The notes beneath the pieces were generated by a model, which was not told the DNA's origin, made no database searches, and was given only the letters and a program-made list of their open reading frames with translations. Shown here piece by piece: positions 44,404-52,611 of a stretch of DNA of 64,000 nt; within the stretch, counting starts at the first letter, position 1; the number at the start of each line of letters is the position of its first letter. The stretch is from Pseudomonas sp. MYb327 (GTDB taxonomy: Bacteria > Pseudomonadota > Gammaproteobacteria > Pseudomonadales > Pseudomonadaceae): contig NZ_CP159258.1 in NCBI RefSeq assembly GCF_040438925.1, positions 5,789,001 to 5,853,000 on the forward strand. The letters run 5' to 3'. Made by a program: the position numbers and the translations under genes.

Positions 44404-45114
44404 TCAGACCTCGGACGGGGTGGCGGCGCGATTGAGATCGGCCAGCGACAGGTGACGATCGAACAACGGTGCGAGGCTCTGGTCATGGCTGACAAACAGC
44501 AAACTCGACCCGGCTTCACGGCATTCGGCAAACAACAGGCGAATGAAGTTTTCGCGGGCGTCGTAATCCAGAGCCGAAGTCGGTTCGTCGGCGATCACCA
44601 GTTCCGGTTGGCCGATCAGTGCGCGTGCGGCGGCGACCCGTTGTTGCTGGCCGATGGACAGTGAATCGGCACGGCGGCTGAGGATGTCTTCATCTTTCAG
44701 GCCCAAATGGGCGAGCAGGGTGGCAGCGGCCTGCTCGATGCTGGCGTGGCGCTGGATCGCCCGTTTCGCCCGCAACTTGGAAAAGTGGCATGGCAGTTCA
44801 ACGTTCTCCCGCACCGAGAGAAACGGCAGCAAATTGAACTGCTGGAAGATGTAGCCGGTGTGATCGACGCGGAAGTGGTCGCGGGCACCGGCGGAGAGTT
44901 CGGTCAGTTCCTGGCCGAGCAGGCGGATGCTGCCGCGATTGGGTTTCTGCACACCGCCGAGGAGGCCGAGCAGGGTGGTCTTGCCGCTGCCGCTGGGGCC
45001 TTTGAGGAACAGGGTTTCGCCCGGTTCCAGGCGAAACGCCGGGATGTCCAGCAACGGCGGGTGACCGGGCCAATTGAAGCCCAGGTCGGACAGTTCGATG
45101 AGTGCTTGGGTCAT
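44404..45114 (-). CDS. ABC transporter ATPase, LolD/MacB type
   Basis: A 236-residue ATPase with Walker A GPSGSGKTT (about 39-47), the signature LSIGQQQR (about 152-159) and Walker B LVIADEPTSALD (about 171-182). It pairs with the FtsX-like permease downstream. A 130-base gap with a REP doublet separates it from the DUF2796 gene upstream on the same strand, so cotranscription with that gene is likely but unproven. Confidence 0.9.
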   Translation of the reverse strand: MTQALIELSDLGFNWPGHPPLLDIPAFRLEPGETLFLKGPSGSGKTTLLGLLGGVQKPNRGSIRLLGQELTELSAGARDHFRVDHTGYIFQQFNLLPFLSVRENVELPCHFSKLRAKRAIQRHASIEQAAATLLAHLGLKDEDILSRRADSLSIGQQQRVAAARALIGQPELVIADEPTSALDYDARENFIRLLFAECREAGSSLLFVSHDQSLAPLFDRHLSLADLNRAATPSEV

Positions 45115-45144
45115 GGCGCGGTTTTCACAAATGTTGATGACCTG

Positions 45145-45231
45145 TGTAGGAGCCGGCTTGCCGACGATAGCTTCGACGCGGTCTGTACATTGAACTGCGT
45201 ATCGTCCATCGCCAGCAGGCCGGCTCCTACG
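45145..45231. repeat. REP doublet, TGTAGGAGCCGG type
   Basis: TGTAGGAGCCGGCTTGCCGA (from 45145) and GCCGGCTCCTACG (to 45231) enclose about 45 bases. It is inside the presumed transcript between the DUF2796 gene and the ABC ATPase gene and could affect mRNA stability or attenuate expression. Confidence 0.85.
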
Positions 45232-45244
45232 GGAGAGGGTGATT

Positions 45245-45829
45245 TCAGAATTTCAGGCTGGCAGCCTTTGATGTCACTTCAACACCCTGCTGCCCGCTCG
45301 GGCCGATCAGTTGTAGCTGAATTTTCTGAGTGGCCGGGAAAGTGTTGAAAATATTCGCCAGATCCAGGGTATTCAGCGCACCCGGCGTGGCGCAGGTGAA
45401 ATGGTAATGGGCGTGGATTTCGCTGTGGTCGTGATGATGCTCATCCTTGGCATCTTCGTCGTGATCGTCATCGGCGTCCGGTTTGTCGCCGAACAGTGGG
45501 CTCTCCAGTTCCTGACTCGATACCACGCAACCAGCGGCCTTCGGCAGGTTGAACAGCGCCAATGGTTTCTCCAACTGCGCGCGAACGGCGGCGACCTTGG
45601 CTTGGTCGGCATCGCTGGTGGCGACGTGTTCGAAGCCCACCAGGTTCATCGCCGGGCTTTCCAGTTCAATTTCCAGGGTCTGACTGTCCAGCGCCGCGTT
45701 CAGGCGGCCGACGCCATGTTCATGGGCGCTAAGGCTGCCGTGCTCATGGTCGTGATCATGCTCGTCAGCGGCGTGGGCGACAGCCAGCGGCAACAAGGCA
45801 AATGGCAAAGCGAGCAGCAGACGGCGCAT
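45245..45829 (-). CDS. DUF2796 His-rich periplasmic protein (ZrgA-like)
   Basis: A 194-residue protein with signal peptide MRRLLLALPFALLPLAVAHA and two His/Asp-rich stretches, DEHDHDHEHGSLSAHEHG (about 22-39) and DDDHDEDAKDEHHHDHSEIH (about 120-139). The family includes ZrgA of Vibrio, which aids zinc uptake. A Zur-box-like palindrome lies 35 bases before the start, and GGAG precedes the ATG. A zinc-binding role in the periplasm is therefore likely. Confidence 0.85.
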   Translation of the reverse strand: MRRLLLALPFALLPLAVAHAADEHDHDHEHGSLSAHEHGVGRLNAALDSQTLEIELESPAMNLVGFEHVATSDADQAKVAAVRAQLEKPLALFNLPKAAGCVVSSQELESPLFGDKPDADDDHDEDAKDEHHHDHSEIHAHYHFTCATPGALNTLDLANIFNTFPATQKIQLQLIGPSGQQGVEVTSKAASLKF

Positions 45830-45863
45830 GGCGAATCTCCGGACATAAAATGAAAAAATTGTT

Positions 45864-45880
45864 ATGTAATCTTATAACGT
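45864..45880. promoter_or_regulatory. Candidate Zur box
   Basis: ATGTAATCTTATAACGT matches the core of the gamma-proteobacterial Zur site (ATGTTATANTATAACAT) at about 14 of 16 defined positions. It lies between the DUF2796 gene (start 45829, minus) and the gene at 45964 (plus), so it could control both. Zur represses such genes when zinc is ample. Confidence 0.6.
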
Positions 45881-45963
45881 AAGTGCGGAGAGTTTGACCG
45901 TCTGCTTGGCGTTGCACAAGTCCCATGGGAGCATGCAGGTCAGAAATGTGCGGGAGCAGACCT

Positions 45964-46305
45964 ATGTTGCGAATTCGCGGAAGCATCGGCGAGTGGCCGG
46001 TGGATTTGACACTGGAAATGGATGACGCCGACTGGGCGCGGTTCGGCGCACAGTTGCAGGTGGAAAAAACCGAAGTCAGTGCGACGCCAACACCCAAACC
46101 GTTGAATCAGGATGACGCGCTGTGGCAGATCGCCAGGGATTTGCTGCGCAAGGCGGGGCAGTTGAGCGGGCCGGATCTGCTTGATCAACTGGAAGGGCTG
46201 ACCGGTAGCGCGGCGGCCGGCAAGCGGCTGTTGGTGCGTCTGCGCCACAGCCCGGACGTGAAGGTGGAAAGCGGCGCAGATACGCCGATCTACCGCTGGT
46301 TGTAG
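45964..46305 (+). CDS. Conserved hypothetical protein, 113 residues
   Basis: MLRIRGSIGEWPVDLTLEMDD begins a soluble protein without signal or membrane segment. The C-terminal part (LLRKAGQLSGPDLLDQLEGLTGSAAAGKRLLVRLRHS) looks like a small helical domain; I do not recognise the family. GGGAG at 45952-45956 supports ATG 45964. Its stop TAG lies in the left end of a REP doublet. It is divergent from the DUF2796 gene with a candidate Zur box in the gap. Confidence 0.75.
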   Translation: MLRIRGSIGEWPVDLTLEMDDADWARFGAQLQVEKTEVSATPTPKPLNQDDALWQIARDLLRKAGQLSGPDLLDQLEGLTGSAAAGKRLLVRLRHSPDVKVESGADTPIYRWL

Positions 46306-46388
46306 GAGCCGGTTTGCTGGCGATGAACGATGACGCGGTTCACCTGATGGAGCGCAGCGTCTGCATCGCCGGCAAGCCGGCTCCTACA
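46301..46388. repeat. REP doublet, TGTAGGAGCCGG type, overlapping a stop codon
   Basis: TGTAGGAGCCGGTTTGCTGG (from 46301) and its partner ending GGCTCCTACA (to 46388). The stop TAG of the 113-residue protein gene (46303-46305) is bases 3-5 of the element. It lies between convergent genes. Confidence 0.88.
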
Positions 46389-46396
46389 GGTCACGA

Positions 46397-47269
46397 TCAG
46401 TACAGCGCAGCAAACAACTTGCGACGGTACGTGGTCACCAACGGGTGGTCGTTGCCCAGCAGTTCGAACACCTGCAGCAAGGTCTTGTGCGGCAAGCCTT
46501 CGCTGTAACTGCGGTTGCGGATAAATAGCTTGAGCAAGCCATCCAGCGCGGCGTCGTACTGCTGGCGCGCCAGTTGCTGAACCGCCAGTTGATAGACCGC
46601 TTCATCGTCCAGTGGATTTTTCGCCAGACGCGCTTTCAGGTCGGCGGCATCCGGCAGATCCTTGGCCTGACCCAGAAACTTGATCTGCGCCTTGGCACCG
46701 GCCAATGCTGCCTTGTGTTCATCACTCTTGACCGCGTCGAGCACCGCTTGCGCCTCGCCCAGTTCACCGCGTTCGGTGAGGCAGCGGGCGTAGAGAATCA
46801 GCGCCTTGGCGTTGGTGTTGTCTTCGCCCAGCAGCACTTTGAGGATGGCTTCGGCGTCGGCAAAGCGACTGTCATCGAACAGTGCCTGAGCTTGTTCGAA
46901 CGGATCGGCGGCGGCCGGTGGCGGCATCTGCACGTGAGGTTCAAGCAACGCCCGTACCGCCGATTCCGGTTGTGCACCGGCAAAACCGTCGACCGGCTGA
47001 CCATCCTTGAACAACACCACGGTCGGCAGGCTGCGAATGCCAAAACGGGCGACGATGTCTTGCTCGACGTCACAGTTGACCTTGGCCAACAGCAACTCGC
47101 CCTGATAGCTCTCGGCGATGGTTTGCAGCATTGGCATCAGCACTTTGCATGGCGCACACCATTCGGCCCAGAAATCCACCAGCACCGGTTTGTGAAAAGA
47201 GTTCTCGATCACCGACTGGTCGAAATCGGCTGTCGTGGCGTCGAAGATGTACGGCGTTTCCTGACTCAT
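46397..47269 (-). CDS. cnoX: Thioredoxin-fold co-chaperone CnoX (YbbN)
   Basis: A 290-residue protein: an N-terminal thioredoxin domain (1-110) with WAEWCAPCKVL (CxxC near 38-41) and C-terminal TPR-like helices (about 120-290). CnoX protects proteins from oxidation and hands them to GroEL or DnaK; the E. coli protein has SxxC instead of CxxC, so this form may keep redox activity. The start MSQETPYIFD follows GAGATTGCTC. Confidence 0.9.
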   Translation of the reverse strand: MSQETPYIFDATTADFDQSVIENSFHKPVLVDFWAEWCAPCKVLMPMLQTIAESYQGELLLAKVNCDVEQDIVARFGIRSLPTVVLFKDGQPVDGFAGAQPESAVRALLEPHVQMPPPAAADPFEQAQALFDDSRFADAEAILKVLLGEDNTNAKALILYARCLTERGELGEAQAVLDAVKSDEHKAALAGAKAQIKFLGQAKDLPDAADLKARLAKNPLDDEAVYQLAVQQLARQQYDAALDGLLKLFIRNRSYSEGLPHKTLLQVFELLGNDHPLVTTYRRKLFAALY

Positions 47270-47308
47270 GAGCAATCTCGTAAAAGCGTGAATGGGGCAA
47301 CTATACGG

Positions 47309-47965
47309 CTAGCCGCGCCGCGCGTGGTAGAGGCTCACATGCCGAAACTCTTGCGGCTCGGCCAGATCCGGCAAGGTCATCGCTTCCAGCATTTCAATGC
47401 GTTGATATAGCGGATGGCGAAAATCCCTCACCCGCGAATCGGCCACCAAGGCTTCCTTGCCACGACTCAAGAATTCATCGAGTAACGGCAGGTTTGCCCG
47501 GTCGTACAAGACATCGGCCACCAGGATCAGATCAAAGCGATCGTCCTCGGCGAAAAAGTCACTCGAATAGCTGAACTGCACATCATTGAGTTCGGCGTTC
47601 GCCCGACACGCGGCAATCGCCAGTGGGTCGAGGTCGCAGGCCACTACTTCCAGTGCGCCAGCCTTGACCGCAGCAATTCCCGCGACGCCGGAACCGGCAC
47701 CGAAATCCAGCACCCGTTTGCCTTTGACCCATTCCGGGAATTCGGCGAGATAACGCGCCACCGCCAAACCACTGGCCCAGCAGAAAGCCCAGTACGGCGG
47801 CTCATGCAGAATCCGCCGGGTTTCTTCCGGGCTGAAGGCGCGGTCCATGTTGTCACCGTCGATCAGCCACAATTTCAAGTCGGTCCCCGGCAGCTCACAT
47901 GTCACCAGCCGTGCATCGCCGAGCAATTCACCCAAGGCCTGTTGCAGGTCGAGCGGTGCACTCAT
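47309..47965 (-). CDS. SAM-dependent methyltransferase, METTL20/ETFB lysine methyltransferase-like
   Basis: A 218-residue class I methyltransferase. The SAM-binding loop is VLDFGAGSGVAGIAA (about 85-99), the acidic strand end is VACDLDPLA and the post-motif is LILVADVLYDRANLPLL. These fit the family of METTL20-like enzymes that modify the electron-transfer flavoprotein; the substrate here is not proven. It overlaps the YbaY-like lipoprotein gene by 4 bases. Confidence 0.8.
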   Translation of the reverse strand: MSAPLDLQQALGELLGDARLVTCELPGTDLKLWLIDGDNMDRAFSPEETRRILHEPPYWAFCWASGLAVARYLAEFPEWVKGKRVLDFGAGSGVAGIAAVKAGALEVVACDLDPLAIAACRANAELNDVQFSYSSDFFAEDDRFDLILVADVLYDRANLPLLDEFLSRGKEALVADSRVRDFRHPLYQRIEMLEAMTLPDLAEPQEFRHVSLYHARRG

Positions 47966-48426
47966 GGGGCTTTGACGAATTGCAGTTGGCCCAGGGCCTG
48001 GGTGGTCGGTTGGCTGATCACCTGCGACGGCAGGTGCAGGATCAACTGGCCGGACTGGCTGGCGCGGCCACGCAGTTCTACGCGGGCACCGGCCGGGAAG
48101 GATTCCGGGTTGAAGCGCAGGTGGAACGGCAGAATCTGATTGGTGCCGATCAGGCTGGAGCTGGCGAGCAATTGTTGCGGGCGGTCTTTTTCGTCGATCA
48201 CCAGCAATGCCAGTTCGACTTCGGCACCGGCCGGCACGCCTTGCAAGCTGCCGCTCAATTCACGCTGATACGCCGGCAGCGGACCGAGGTTGGCCGATTC
48301 CCTGGCTTTCTTTTGCGCCTGTTCCGGCGCGGGGCCTGGTTTCGGCGGCTGAGGCTTGGGTGCATCGCTGCTGCAGGCCACCAGCAGGCTGAATACGCTG
48401 AGCAAAACGAGCGGTCTTAGGGACAT
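47962..48426 (-). CDS. YbaY-like lipoprotein
   Basis: A 154-residue lipoprotein with a type II signal (MSLRPLVLLSVFSLLVACSS, lipobox LVAC). The mature part begins with a Pro/Lys-rich linker and has the YbaY beta-sandwich (LSGSLQGVPAGAEVELALLVID ...). The role of YbaY is poorly known. The ATG at 48426 is preferred to an upstream in-frame start because it gives a normal signal peptide. Confidence 0.8.
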   Translation of the reverse strand: MSLRPLVLLSVFSLLVACSSDAPKPQPPKPGPAPEQAQKKARESANLGPLPAYQRELSGSLQGVPAGAEVELALLVIDEKDRPQQLLASSSLIGTNQILPFHLRFNPESFPAGARVELRGRASQSGQLILHLPSQVISQPTTQALGQLQFVKAP

Positions 48427-48544
48427 TTGCGGCTCCGGCAAGACATGATCCATATATAGCCAGTCTGTATACCGCAAACCCTATGGCTTGTCTTGCCACG
48501 GGGATGCGCTACCATGGCCCTCCCTTTTTTTGTTGCCTGCCACC

Positions 48545-49009
48545 ATGCACTGTCCCTTCTGCGGTGCCAACGACACCAAGGTCATCGACTCGCGTCTGGT
48601 CGCCGAGGGCGAACAGGTGCGCCGCCGGCGTGAATGCCTGGCCTGCGGCGAGCGTTTCACGACGTTCGAAACCGCTGAACTGGTGTTGCCGCGCCTGATC
48701 AAAACCGACGGCAGTCGCCAGCCGTTCGACGAAGAAAAACTCCGCGCCGGCATGCAGCGTGCGCTGGAAAAGCGCCCGGTGAGTGTCGAGCGCCTCGAAT
48801 CGTCGCTGGTGCACATCAAACACAAACTGCGCGCCACTGGCGAACGCGAGGTCAAATCCCTCGTGGTCGGCGAATTGGTGATGGCCGAGCTGCAAAAGCT
48901 CGATGAAGTCGCCTATATCCGCTTCGCTTCGGTGTATCGCCGCTTCCAGGACCTCAATGAGTTCCGCGAAGAGATCGATCGCCTGGCCCGTGAACCGGTG
49001 AAAGAATGA
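48545..49009 (+). CDS. nrdR: Transcriptional repressor NrdR
   Basis: A 154-residue repressor of ribonucleotide reductase genes. The zinc ribbon uses Cys3, Cys6, Cys31 and Cys34 (MHCPFCG ... CLACGERF) and an ATP-cone follows (about 47-137), which senses ATP and dATP. The ATG at 48545 gives the family start. The gene is linked to the riboflavin genes, as in many bacteria, and overlaps ribD by 4 bases. Confidence 0.96.
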   Translation: MHCPFCGANDTKVIDSRLVAEGEQVRRRRECLACGERFTTFETAELVLPRLIKTDGSRQPFDEEKLRAGMQRALEKRPVSVERLESSLVHIKHKLRATGEREVKSLVVGELVMAELQKLDEVAYIRFASVYRRFQDLNEFREEIDRLAREPVKE

Positions 49010-50139
49010 CCACCTCCCCGGAACAATCCATCCTCGATGCCCATTACATGGCCCGCGCGCTGGAACTGGCGCGCAAAGGTCATTACACCACGCACCCTAA
49101 CCCTCGGGTCGGATGTGTGATTGTGCGTGACGGGCAGATCGTCGGTGAAGGCTGGCACGAGCGCACCGGTGAACCCCATGCCGAAGTCCATGCCTTGCGC
49201 GCCGCTGGCGACAAGGCGCGGGGCGCCACGGCCTACGTGACGCTGGAACCTTGCAGCCACCACGGCCGCACGCCGCCCTGCGCCGATGCACTGGTGAATG
49301 CCGGCGTGGCACGGGTGGTGGCGGCGATGCAGGACCCGAACCCGGAAGTCGCCGGTCGTGGTCTGCAACGCCTGGAACAGGCCGGCATCGCCACCGAAAG
49401 CGGCGTGCTGGAAGGTGAGGCGCGCAAGCTCAATCAAGGCTTCCTCAAACGCATGGAACACGGTTTGCCGTTCGTGCGGGTCAAGTTGGCCATGAGCCTC
49501 GACGGTCGCACGGCCATGGAAAGCGGCGAAAGCCAATGGATCACCGGTTCGGCCGCGCGTTCGGCGGTACAACGCCTGCGCGCCCAGGCGAGTGTGGTGC
49601 TGACCGGCGCCGACACGGTGCTGGCGGACAACGCCCGTTTGACCGTGCGTGCCGATGAACTCGGACTGGATCCCGAGCAAACCGCCCTGGCCATGAGCCG
49701 ACCGCCGTTGCGCGTGCTGATCGACGGCCGCCTGCGCGTGCCGCTGGATGCGCCGTTCTTCAAGGCCGGTCCGGCGCTGGTCGCCACTTGTGTCGCGGTG
49801 GAAGAGCAGTACGCCAACGGCCCGGAATGCCTGATCGTGCCTGGCTACGACGGCCAGGTCGATCTGCATCAACTGCTGATTGCACTTGCCTCCCGAGGGG
49901 TCAACGAAGTGCTGGTCGAGGCCGGTCCGCGTCTGGCCGGTGCGTTTGCCCAGCTCGGGTTGGTGGACGAGTTCCAGATTTTCATCGCCGGCAAGTTTTT
50001 GGGCTCCTCGGCGCGACCGTTGCTGGATTGGCCGCTCGCGCAAATGAAGGATGCGCCGGAACTCAAAATCACCGAAATTCGTGCGGTTGGCGATGACTGG
50101 CGAGTCATCGCCATTCCTGTGCCAGTAGCGAGCGTATAA
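49006..50139 (+). CDS. ribD: Bifunctional pyrimidine deaminase/reductase RibD
   Basis: A 377-residue enzyme for the second and third steps of riboflavin synthesis. The N-terminal deaminase (1-150) has the zinc motif HAE ([10 protein letters not shown]) and [11 protein letters not shown]; the C-terminal reductase (about 150-370) begins [15 protein letters not shown]. It overlaps nrdR in ATGA. The stop codon lies inside TATAAT (50135-50140), a possible -10 for ribC. Confidence 0.96.
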   Translation: MTTSPEQSILDAHYMARALELARKGHYTTHPNPRVGCVIVRDGQIVGEGWHERTGEPHAEVHALRAAGDKARGATAYVTLEPCSHHGRTPPCADALVNAGVARVVAAMQDPNPEVAGRGLQRLEQAGIATESGVLEGEARKLNQGFLKRMEHGLPFVRVKLAMSLDGRTAMESGESQWITGSAARSAVQRLRAQASVVLTGADTVLADNARLTVRADELGLDPEQTALAMSRPPLRVLIDGRLRVPLDAPFFKAGPALVATCVAVEEQYANGPECLIVPGYDGQVDLHQLLIALASRGVNEVLVEAGPRLAGAFAQLGLVDEFQIFIAGKFLGSSARPLLDWPLAQMKDAPELKITEIRAVGDDWRVIAIPVPVASV

Positions 50140-50186
50140 TTCCCGGCCATCGCTACAGCGCTGGCTTTGTTCTCGAGGAGAACCTC

Positions 50187-50852
50187 ATGTTTACCGGCAT
50201 CATCGAATCCATCGGCAGTATTCGTGCATTGACCCCAAAGGGCGGTGATGTACGGGTTCACGTCGAAACCGGCAAGCTCGACCTGAGCGACGTCAAATTG
50301 GGCGACAGCATTGCGGTCAACGGCGTGTGCCTGACCGCTGTTGAATTGCCGGGCAACGGCTTTGCGGCGGACGTCAGCCGCGAAACCCTCGATTGCACCG
50401 CCATGAACGACCTGAAAAGCGGCAGCCCAGTCAACCTCGAAAAGGCTTTGACACCGACCACTCGCCTCGGCGGGCATCTGGTCAGCGGTCACGTCGATGG
50501 CGTGGGCGAAGTGGTTGCCCGCACCGAGAACGCCCGTGCCGTGGAATTTCGCATCCGTGCGCCGAAAGAACTGGCCAAGTACATCGCCCATAAAGGCTCG
50601 ATCACCGTCGACGGCACCAGCCTGACCGTGAACGCGGTCGATGGCGCCGAGTTCCTGCTGACCATCATTCCGCACACCTTGAGCGAAACCATCATGGCGT
50701 CGTACCAGCCAGGTCGCCGGGTGAACCTGGAAGTGGACTTGCTGGCCCGTTACCTGGAGCGCCTGTTGCTGGGCGACAAGGCCGCAGAGCCGACTGCCGG
50801 CAGCACCATTACCGAAAGCTTTCTGGCCGCCAACGGCTACCTCAAATCCTGA
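50187..50852 (+). CDS. ribC: Riboflavin synthase (alpha subunit)
   Basis: A 221-residue enzyme with two lumazine-binding repeats (MFTGIIESIGSIRALTPKGG and GGHLVSGHVDGVGEVV). It converts two lumazine molecules into riboflavin and the pyrimidinedione. It is also named ribE in other schemes. GAGGAG precedes the ATG. It lies 47 bases after ribD and 17 before ribB. Confidence 0.95.
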   Translation: MFTGIIESIGSIRALTPKGGDVRVHVETGKLDLSDVKLGDSIAVNGVCLTAVELPGNGFAADVSRETLDCTAMNDLKSGSPVNLEKALTPTTRLGGHLVSGHVDGVGEVVARTENARAVEFRIRAPKELAKYIAHKGSITVDGTSLTVNAVDGAEFLLTIIPHTLSETIMASYQPGRRVNLEVDLLARYLERLLLGDKAAEPTAGSTITESFLAANGYLKS

Positions 50853-50869
50853 CTCCAAGGGGGTGCCTA

Positions 50870-51961
50870 GTGGCGCTCAATAGCATCGAAGAACTGGTTG
50901 AAGACATCCGCCAAGGCAAGATGGTCATCCTCATGGATGACGAAGACCGCGAGAACGAAGGCGACCTGATCATGGCCGCCGAGTGCTGCAAACCCGAGCA
51001 CATCAACTTCATGGCCAAGCACGCCCGTGGCCTGATCTGCATGCCGATGAGCCGCGAGCGCTGCGAACTGCTCAAGCTGCCGTTGATGGCGCCGCGCAAC
51101 GGTTCCGGTTTCGGCACCAAGTTCACCGTATCGATCGAAGCGGCCACCGGTGTGACCACCGGCATCTCCGCCGCCGACCGTGCGCGCACGGTGCAGGCCG
51201 CTGCCGCCCGTGATGCCAAGGCTGAAGACATCGTCAGCCCTGGCCACATCTTCCCGCTGATGGCCCAGGCTGGCGGTACGCTGGCTCGCGCCGGTCACAC
51301 CGAAGCCGCCTGCGATCTGGCGCGCATGGCCGGTTTCGAGCCGAGCGGTGTGATCTGCGAAGTGATGAACGACGACGGCACCATGTCCCGTCGCGCCGAA
51401 CTGGAAGCGTTTGCTGCCGAACACGACATCAAGATCGGCACCATTGCCGACCTGATTCACTACCGGATGATCCACGAACGTACCGTTCAGCGGATTGCCG
51501 AGCAGCCACTGGACAGCGAACTGGGCCAATTCAACCTGGTGACCTATCGTGATTCCGTGGAAGGCGACGTGCACATGGCGCTGACCCTGGGCAATGTCTG
51601 CGCCGAAGAACCGACCCTGGTTCGCGTGCACAACATGGACCCGCTGCGCGACTTGCTGATGGTCAAGCAACCGGGTCGCTGGAGCCTGCGCGCCGCCATG
51701 GCTGCGGTCGCCGAGGCGGGCAGCGGCGTGGTGTTGTTGCTCGGTCACCCGCTTGACGGCGACGTGTTGCTGGCGCATATCCGCGAAACCGCCGACCACG
51801 CTGCTGTGAAAAAACCGACTACCTACAGCATTGTCGGTGCCGGTTCGCAGATCCTGCGTGACCTCGGTGTGCGCAAAATGCGTTTGATGAGCGCACCGAT
51901 GAAATTTAATGCGATATCCGGTTTCGATCTGGAAGTTGTAGAATACGTGCCCTCCGAATAA
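50870..51961 (+). CDS. ribB: 3,4-dihydroxy-2-butanone-4-phosphate synthase with degenerate GTP cyclohydrolase II domain
   Basis: A 363-residue RibBA-like protein with a GTG start after AAGGGGG. The first 200 residues are a complete DHBP synthase (MDDEDRENEGDLIMAAE). The second half aligns with GTP cyclohydrolase II but lacks the Cys cluster needed for zinc and catalysis, and a separate full ribA is at 55534. So only the butanone phosphate step should be active; the second domain may regulate or stabilise. Confidence 0.92.
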   Translation: MALNSIEELVEDIRQGKMVILMDDEDRENEGDLIMAAECCKPEHINFMAKHARGLICMPMSRERCELLKLPLMAPRNGSGFGTKFTVSIEAATGVTTGISAADRARTVQAAAARDAKAEDIVSPGHIFPLMAQAGGTLARAGHTEAACDLARMAGFEPSGVICEVMNDDGTMSRRAELEAFAAEHDIKIGTIADLIHYRMIHERTVQRIAEQPLDSELGQFNLVTYRDSVEGDVHMALTLGNVCAEEPTLVRVHNMDPLRDLLMVKQPGRWSLRAAMAAVAEAGSGVVLLLGHPLDGDVLLAHIRETADHAAVKKPTTYSIVGAGSQILRDLGVRKMRLMSAPMKFNAISGFDLEVVEYVPSE

Positions 51962-51998
51962 TGACCGGTTGTTTCCAGCATTGTTGACATAGATTTAT

Positions 51999-52028
51999 TG
52001 TGGCGAGGGAGCAAGCTCCCTCGCCACA
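51999..52028. repeat. Single perfect REP palindrome, TGTGGCGAGGGAGC type
   Basis: TGTGGCGAGGGAGC and its exact complement pair around AA, a 14-bp stem. It lies between ribB and ribH and could act as a weak terminator or mRNA stabiliser. Confidence 0.75.
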
Positions 52029-52089
52029 GTTTGTAATCAGGCAGCAATGCGGATTTTTCCGGCCGTGAATTCGTGGCTAATATCACTGA

Positions 52090-52112
52090 GGGACGCGTAC
52101 GAGACGCGTCCC
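52090..52112 (+). promoter_or_regulatory. Leader hairpin before ribH
   Basis: GGGACGCGT (52090-52098) and ACGCGTCCC (52104-52112) form a 9-bp stem around ACGAG. It is 22 bases before the ribH start and no T tract follows. I see no FMN riboswitch conserved core here or before ribB. Confidence 0.4.
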
Positions 52113-52134
52113 GGCTCTTTAAGAGATCTAACGA

Positions 52135-52611
52135 ATGACCCTGAAGACCATCGAAGGTACCTTCATCGCCCCTAAAGGCCGCTACGCTTTGGTAGTGGGC
52201 CGTTTCAACAGCTTCGTCGTTGAAAGCCTGGTCAGCGGTGCAGTTGATGCCCTGGTTCGCCATGGCGTGAGCGAAAGCGACATCACCATCATCCGTGCGC
52301 CTGGCGCCTTCGAAATCCCGCTGGTTGCGCAGAAAGTCGCTCAGAAGGGTGAGTTCGCGGCGATCATCGCTTTGGGCGCAGTCATTCGTGGCGGTACTCC
52401 GCACTTCGAATACGTCGCGGGCGAATGCACCAAGGGCCTGGCCCAGGTGTCCATGGAGTTCGGCGTTCCGGTCGCTTTCGGCGTCCTGACCGTTGATTCC
52501 ATCGAGCAAGCCATCGAACGTTCCGGCACCAAGGCCGGTAACAAAGGTGCCGAAGCTGCCCTGTCCGCTCTGGAAATGGTCAGCCTGCTGGCGCAGTTGG
52601 AGGCCAAGTGA
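52135..52611 (+). CDS. ribH: 6,7-dimethyl-8-ribityllumazine synthase
   Basis: A 158-residue lumazine synthase ([25 protein letters not shown]). Substrate-binding segments [11 protein letters not shown] and [14 protein letters not shown] are intact. It condenses the RibB and RibD products and often forms icosahedral or decameric shells. Called ribE in some annotations. Overlaps nusB by 4 bases (GTGA). Confidence 0.96.
   Translation: MTLKTIEGTFIAPKGRYALVVGRFNSFVVESLVSGAVDALVRHGVSESDITIIRAPGAFEIPLVAQKVAQKGEFAAIIALGAVIRGGTPHFEYVAGECTKGLAQVSMEFGVPVAFGVLTVDSIEQAIERSGTKAGNKGAEAALSALEMVSLLAQLEAK

Noticed and set aside
50140..52134. FMN riboswitch in the riboflavin gene region
   Set aside because: I looked for the conserved core in the gaps before ribC, ribB and ribH and saw none.
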